Below are positions 6,176 to 7,898 of a DNA stretch of 7,898 nucleotides, one piece after another; the stretch's first letter is position 1, and every line of letters starts with the position of its first letter. The position numbers and the translations under genes were made by a program. The notes below the pieces were generated by a model. The model was not told the origin of the DNA. It made no database searches and worked only from the letters and a program-made list of their open reading frames with translations. Source of the DNA: Thiotrichaceae bacterium (lineage in GTDB: Bacteria; Pseudomonadota; Gammaproteobacteria; Thiotrichales; Thiotrichaceae); contig JALVEA010000381.1 of the NCBI GenBank assembly GCA_027008665.1, forward strand, positions 1-7,898. The letters run 5' to 3'.

Positions 6176-6621
6176 AATGATTCTCCTTCCTTAGCAAGCA
6201 TTTGGGCATAAAGTGGAATGATTTCATTAATTTTTTTCCTAGAGGGTTTGCGTCGTACCGATGTATAACCGACTATTTTACCCTTGCGAATATTAGGAAT
6301 AACAACCGCATAGACCCAATAATATGAACCATCTTTGCGCAGATTTTTTACATAACCATGCCATTTATTCCCTTGCTGAACAGTATCCCATAAATCTTTA
6401 AAGGCAGCTCTTGGCATATCAGGATGACGTAAAATATAATGATTTTGCCCCATTAACTCTTCATTACTATAACCCGACATATCAATAAATGACTGGTTAT
6501 AATGCGTCAGCACACCTTTAGTATCTGTACGGGAGACAATCAAACGACCATCAGGAAAAGGAATTTCTTGATCGATAATAGTAACGACCCTGTCAGTACC
6601 GTCATAATAATTCAGTTTCAT
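6160..6621 (-). CDS. stand-alone Aer-like PAS domain protein
   Basis: The 153 residues hold one PAS domain (about 22-125) closely similar to the N-terminal PAS of the aerotaxis receptor Aer. The shared features are the SRTDTKGVLTHYNQSFIDMS strand-helix region, SGYSNEELMGQNHYILRHPDMP (Aer: HNMVRHPDMP), AAFKDLWDTVQQG, KWHGYVKNLRKDGSYYWV, and GKIVGYTSVRRKPS. Aer's PAS binds FAD and senses redox state, so a flavin cofactor is likely here too, although binding cannot be read from the sequence alone. A short helix (IIPLYAQMLAKEG) follows the domain, as in Aer. There is no transmembrane segment, HAMP, kinase, GGDEF or methyl-accepting domain, so any output must go through a partner. The likely partner is the overlapping PhnD-like protein downstream. 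An AAAGGTG sequence lies six bases before the ATG. Confidence 0.88.
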   Translation of the reverse strand: MKLNYYDGTDRVVTIIDQEIPFPDGRLIVSRTDTKGVLTHYNQSFIDMSGYSNEELMGQNHYILRHPDMPRAAFKDLWDTVQQGNKWHGYVKNLRKDGSYYWVYAVVIPNIRKGKIVGYTSVRRKPSRKKINEIIPLYAQMLAKEGESLCPTF

Positions 6622-6943
6622 ATTAACACCTTTGTATGAGTTGCCGATGTAATCTCGCCCTTGATGTCGCGCGGTTACAGCAAGCTGAATCTATAACTCA
6701 TTGATTTATAAAATAGGGGGGTAAGGAAATTTCAAGCATCAGTGAATTATCTGGGGAAGGGCTAAATCCATGCCCCGACCTACTTTGTAGTAAAGAGTAT
6801 TGATCTAAATACAACCATGACACAAAAATAACACATATAAAATAAATTGATTTAAAAAGTGTTGATATAAGGTCATTATTTACCTAGTAGAGGTATTATG
6901 ATTCAATCATGGAGGATGTGGAGAATTATTCTATACTTCATTC
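6622..6943. other. divergent intergenic region between the PAS gene and the ABC exporter
   Basis: No long gene is present. The left part holds the leader and candidate promoter of the PAS gene. The middle holds short G/C runs that could form a weak hairpin (GGGC...GCCC, about 6757-6776). The right part is very AT-rich and has a direct repeat, TTGATTTAA (6847-6855) and TTGATATAA (6862-6870), with starts 15 bases apart. ATGACA at 6817-6822 with TAAAAT at 6838-6843 is the best promoter-like pair for the exporter, but its 15-base spacer is short. A 30-codon ORF begins at 6898. Confidence 0.45.
6705..6735 (-). promoter_or_regulatory. candidate promoter of the PAS/PhnD-like unit
   Basis: Reading leftward, TTGAAA (6735-6730) is a five-of-six match to the -35 consensus. 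It is followed by a run of six C and then TTTTAT (16-base spacer), TTATAA (18) or TATAAA (19) as overlapping -10 candidates. The transcript would have a leader of roughly 75 bases before the PAS start at 6621. The prediction is by eye only. Confidence 0.35.
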
Positions 6944-6990
6944 ATGGATATCATCATCAAAGAATACTCACGTATTATCTGGCAAAATAA
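6898..6990 (+). CDS. possible 30-codon leader ORF overlapping the ABC exporter start
   Basis: An ATG at 6898 preceded by AGAGG (five bases upstream) opens a 30-codon frame, MIQSWRMWRIILYFIHGYHH and onward, ending at TAA 6988-6990, inside the exporter gene. The exporter's only possible start, ATG 6944, has no Shine-Dalgarno of its own, while this small frame has a good one. It could therefore deliver ribosomes to the exporter start by coupling. It has no recognisable homology and may be chance. Confidence 0.3.
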   Translation: MIQSWRMWRIILYFIHGYHHQRILTYYLAK

Positions 6991-7898
6991 ATGGCCTTTT
7001 TTACTGGTTTTAACAGGGTTAGTGGTCACTACCTCGCTTGAGTTATACAACACACATTTTTATAAAAATATTGCTAATGCATTAGTTGAACCCTATTCGG
7101 AACAAACTCTAGCATTGTTAATGGAGAATTTATCTTATATCGTACTCTTTTTTGTTATGACTTGGGTTGCTTGGCGATTTATTGAGTTCGGTATTATTCC
7201 TGTTGATGGCCGTGGGGTGATGTTGCTAGAAAAACGCTGTTTTGAGGTGTTATTAAAACAACATCATGGTTTTTTTGAAGATAGCTTTTCAGGTAGTTTA
7301 ATCAAACAGGCGGGTCGATTCTCTAAGGCTTTTGAGGATATAATGGACTGGTTTTTCTTCCAGTTTTTTCAAAATATCCTCACTATTATTATTTCCTTTA
7401 TTATTTTTTATCAGCGACAACCACAGTTTGCTTTCTATTTTTCTATTTGGGTGGTGATATTTATTAGTTGGGCTATTTTGTTCTCTATGTTCAAATTGCG
7501 CTTTGATAAGGCAGTTCAGGAGTGGAATTCAAAATTAGGAGGGAAATTTTCAGATGCTATTAGCAATATTTTTATTGTAAAAACCTTTGCTTTAGAAGCA
7601 ACTGAACGAAAGATATTCAATCAAACCGCTGATATTGTTTATAACAAGAAAATCATTTCATGGGGATTGATGTTTGTTTCCTTTGCCGTGCAAGGAATTT
7701 TGACCTTTAGCATTGAATACTTATTAGTTTATATGATGATTATGAAATGGAAACAGGGCAATTTTGAAGTGGGCGAATTTGTTTTATTTCAATCCATTAT
7801 TATTATTTTAGTGGCTCGATTATGGGATTTTGGACGGAATTTTCGTCACTTCTTTGGTGCTATTGCCGATGCCAGTGAAATGGCAGATATTTTTCGAC
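6944..7898 (+). CDS. ABC exporter, transmembrane domain (cut by window edge)
   Basis: An open frame of 318 codons from ATG 6944 runs off the window end. It shows a type I ABC exporter membrane domain with hydrophobic segments at about residues 17-35, 62-84, 138-156, 161-183, 240-268 and 278-293. Between them lies the usual soluble coupling region with FEDSFSGSLIKQAGRFSKA (about 111-129) and the family-typical ISNIFIVKTFALEATERKIF (about 206-225). Such proteins are homodimeric or heterodimeric inner-membrane pumps with a C-terminal ATPase. The Walker A, signature and Walker B motifs should lie beyond the window, so a full length near 580-600 residues is expected. An in-frame stop at 6899-6901 and the lack of other start codons make 6944 the only possible start. 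The substrate cannot be inferred. Confidence 0.85.
   Translation, partial: MDIIIKEYSRIIWQNKWPFLLVLTGLVVTTSLELYNTHFYKNIANALVEPYSEQTLALLMENLSYIVLFFVMTWVAWRFIEFGIIPVDGRGVMLLEKRCFEVLLKQHHGFFEDSFSGSLIKQAGRFSKAFEDIMDWFFFQFFQNILTIIISFIIFYQRQPQFAFYFSIWVVIFISWAILFSMFKLRFDKAVQEWNSKLGGKFSDAISNIFIVKTFALEATERKIFNQTADIVYNKKIISWGLMFVSFAVQGILTFSIEYLLVYMMIMKWKQGNFEVGEFVLFQSIIIILVARLWDFGRNFRHFFGAIADASEMADIFR

Noticed and set aside
6757..6776. GGGC/GCCC mini-dyad as a terminator or riboswitch
   Set aside because: The stem has only four pairs with a long loop and no T run, and no known riboswitch pattern is visible.

Overview
The window is an AT-rich stretch of a gammaproteobacterial chromosome. The evidence is a housekeeping cluster (YafS-like methyltransferase, rnhA, dnaQ, with mltD diverging from it) that is conserved as a neighbourhood in this class, plus the N-terminus of a tRNA-guanine transglycosylase. 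The protein style and a decayed Uma2-family gene would fit a Thiotrichales/Beggiatoa-like sulfur bacterium, but that placement is only an impression. It would need a phylogeny.

Layout from left to right. (1) Positions 1-55, minus strand: the first 18 codons of tgt, cut by the window edge. (2) About 273-619, plus strand: a decayed Uma2-family (DUF820) gene with a stop, a frameshift and a lost C-terminus. (3) 627-3495, minus strand: a tight operon read methyltransferase > rnhA > dnaQ > EamA transporter. The last three genes are joined by ATGA stop/start overlaps. (4) 3496-3797: a divergent control region rich in inverted repeats, including a 14-bp perfect palindrome. (5) 3798-5378, plus strand: mltD, a lipoprotein lytic transglycosylase with a LysM domain and unusual basic, repetitive flanking segments. 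(6) 5382-5436: two hairpins between convergent genes, probably a bidirectional terminator. (7) 5435-6621, minus strand: a two-gene unit encoding an Aer-like PAS protein and a PhnD-like binding protein without a signal peptide, overlapping by 16 bp. (8) 6622-6943: an intergenic region with a candidate promoter for the PAS gene and a possible 30-codon leader ORF reaching into the next gene. (9) 6944-7898, plus strand: the membrane domain of an ABC exporter, cut by the window edge before its ATPase domain.

Functionally, the left operon joins replication fidelity (DnaQ epsilon) and RNA:DNA hybrid removal (RNase HI) with a methyltransferase and a drug/metabolite-type transporter. MltD acts on the periplasmic cell wall. 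The most unusual element is the PAS/PhnD-like pair, which looks like a cytoplasmic sensory module rather than a transporter part. I see no CRISPR array, tRNA, rRNA or intact mobile element, and nothing that clearly amounts to a wholly new system.
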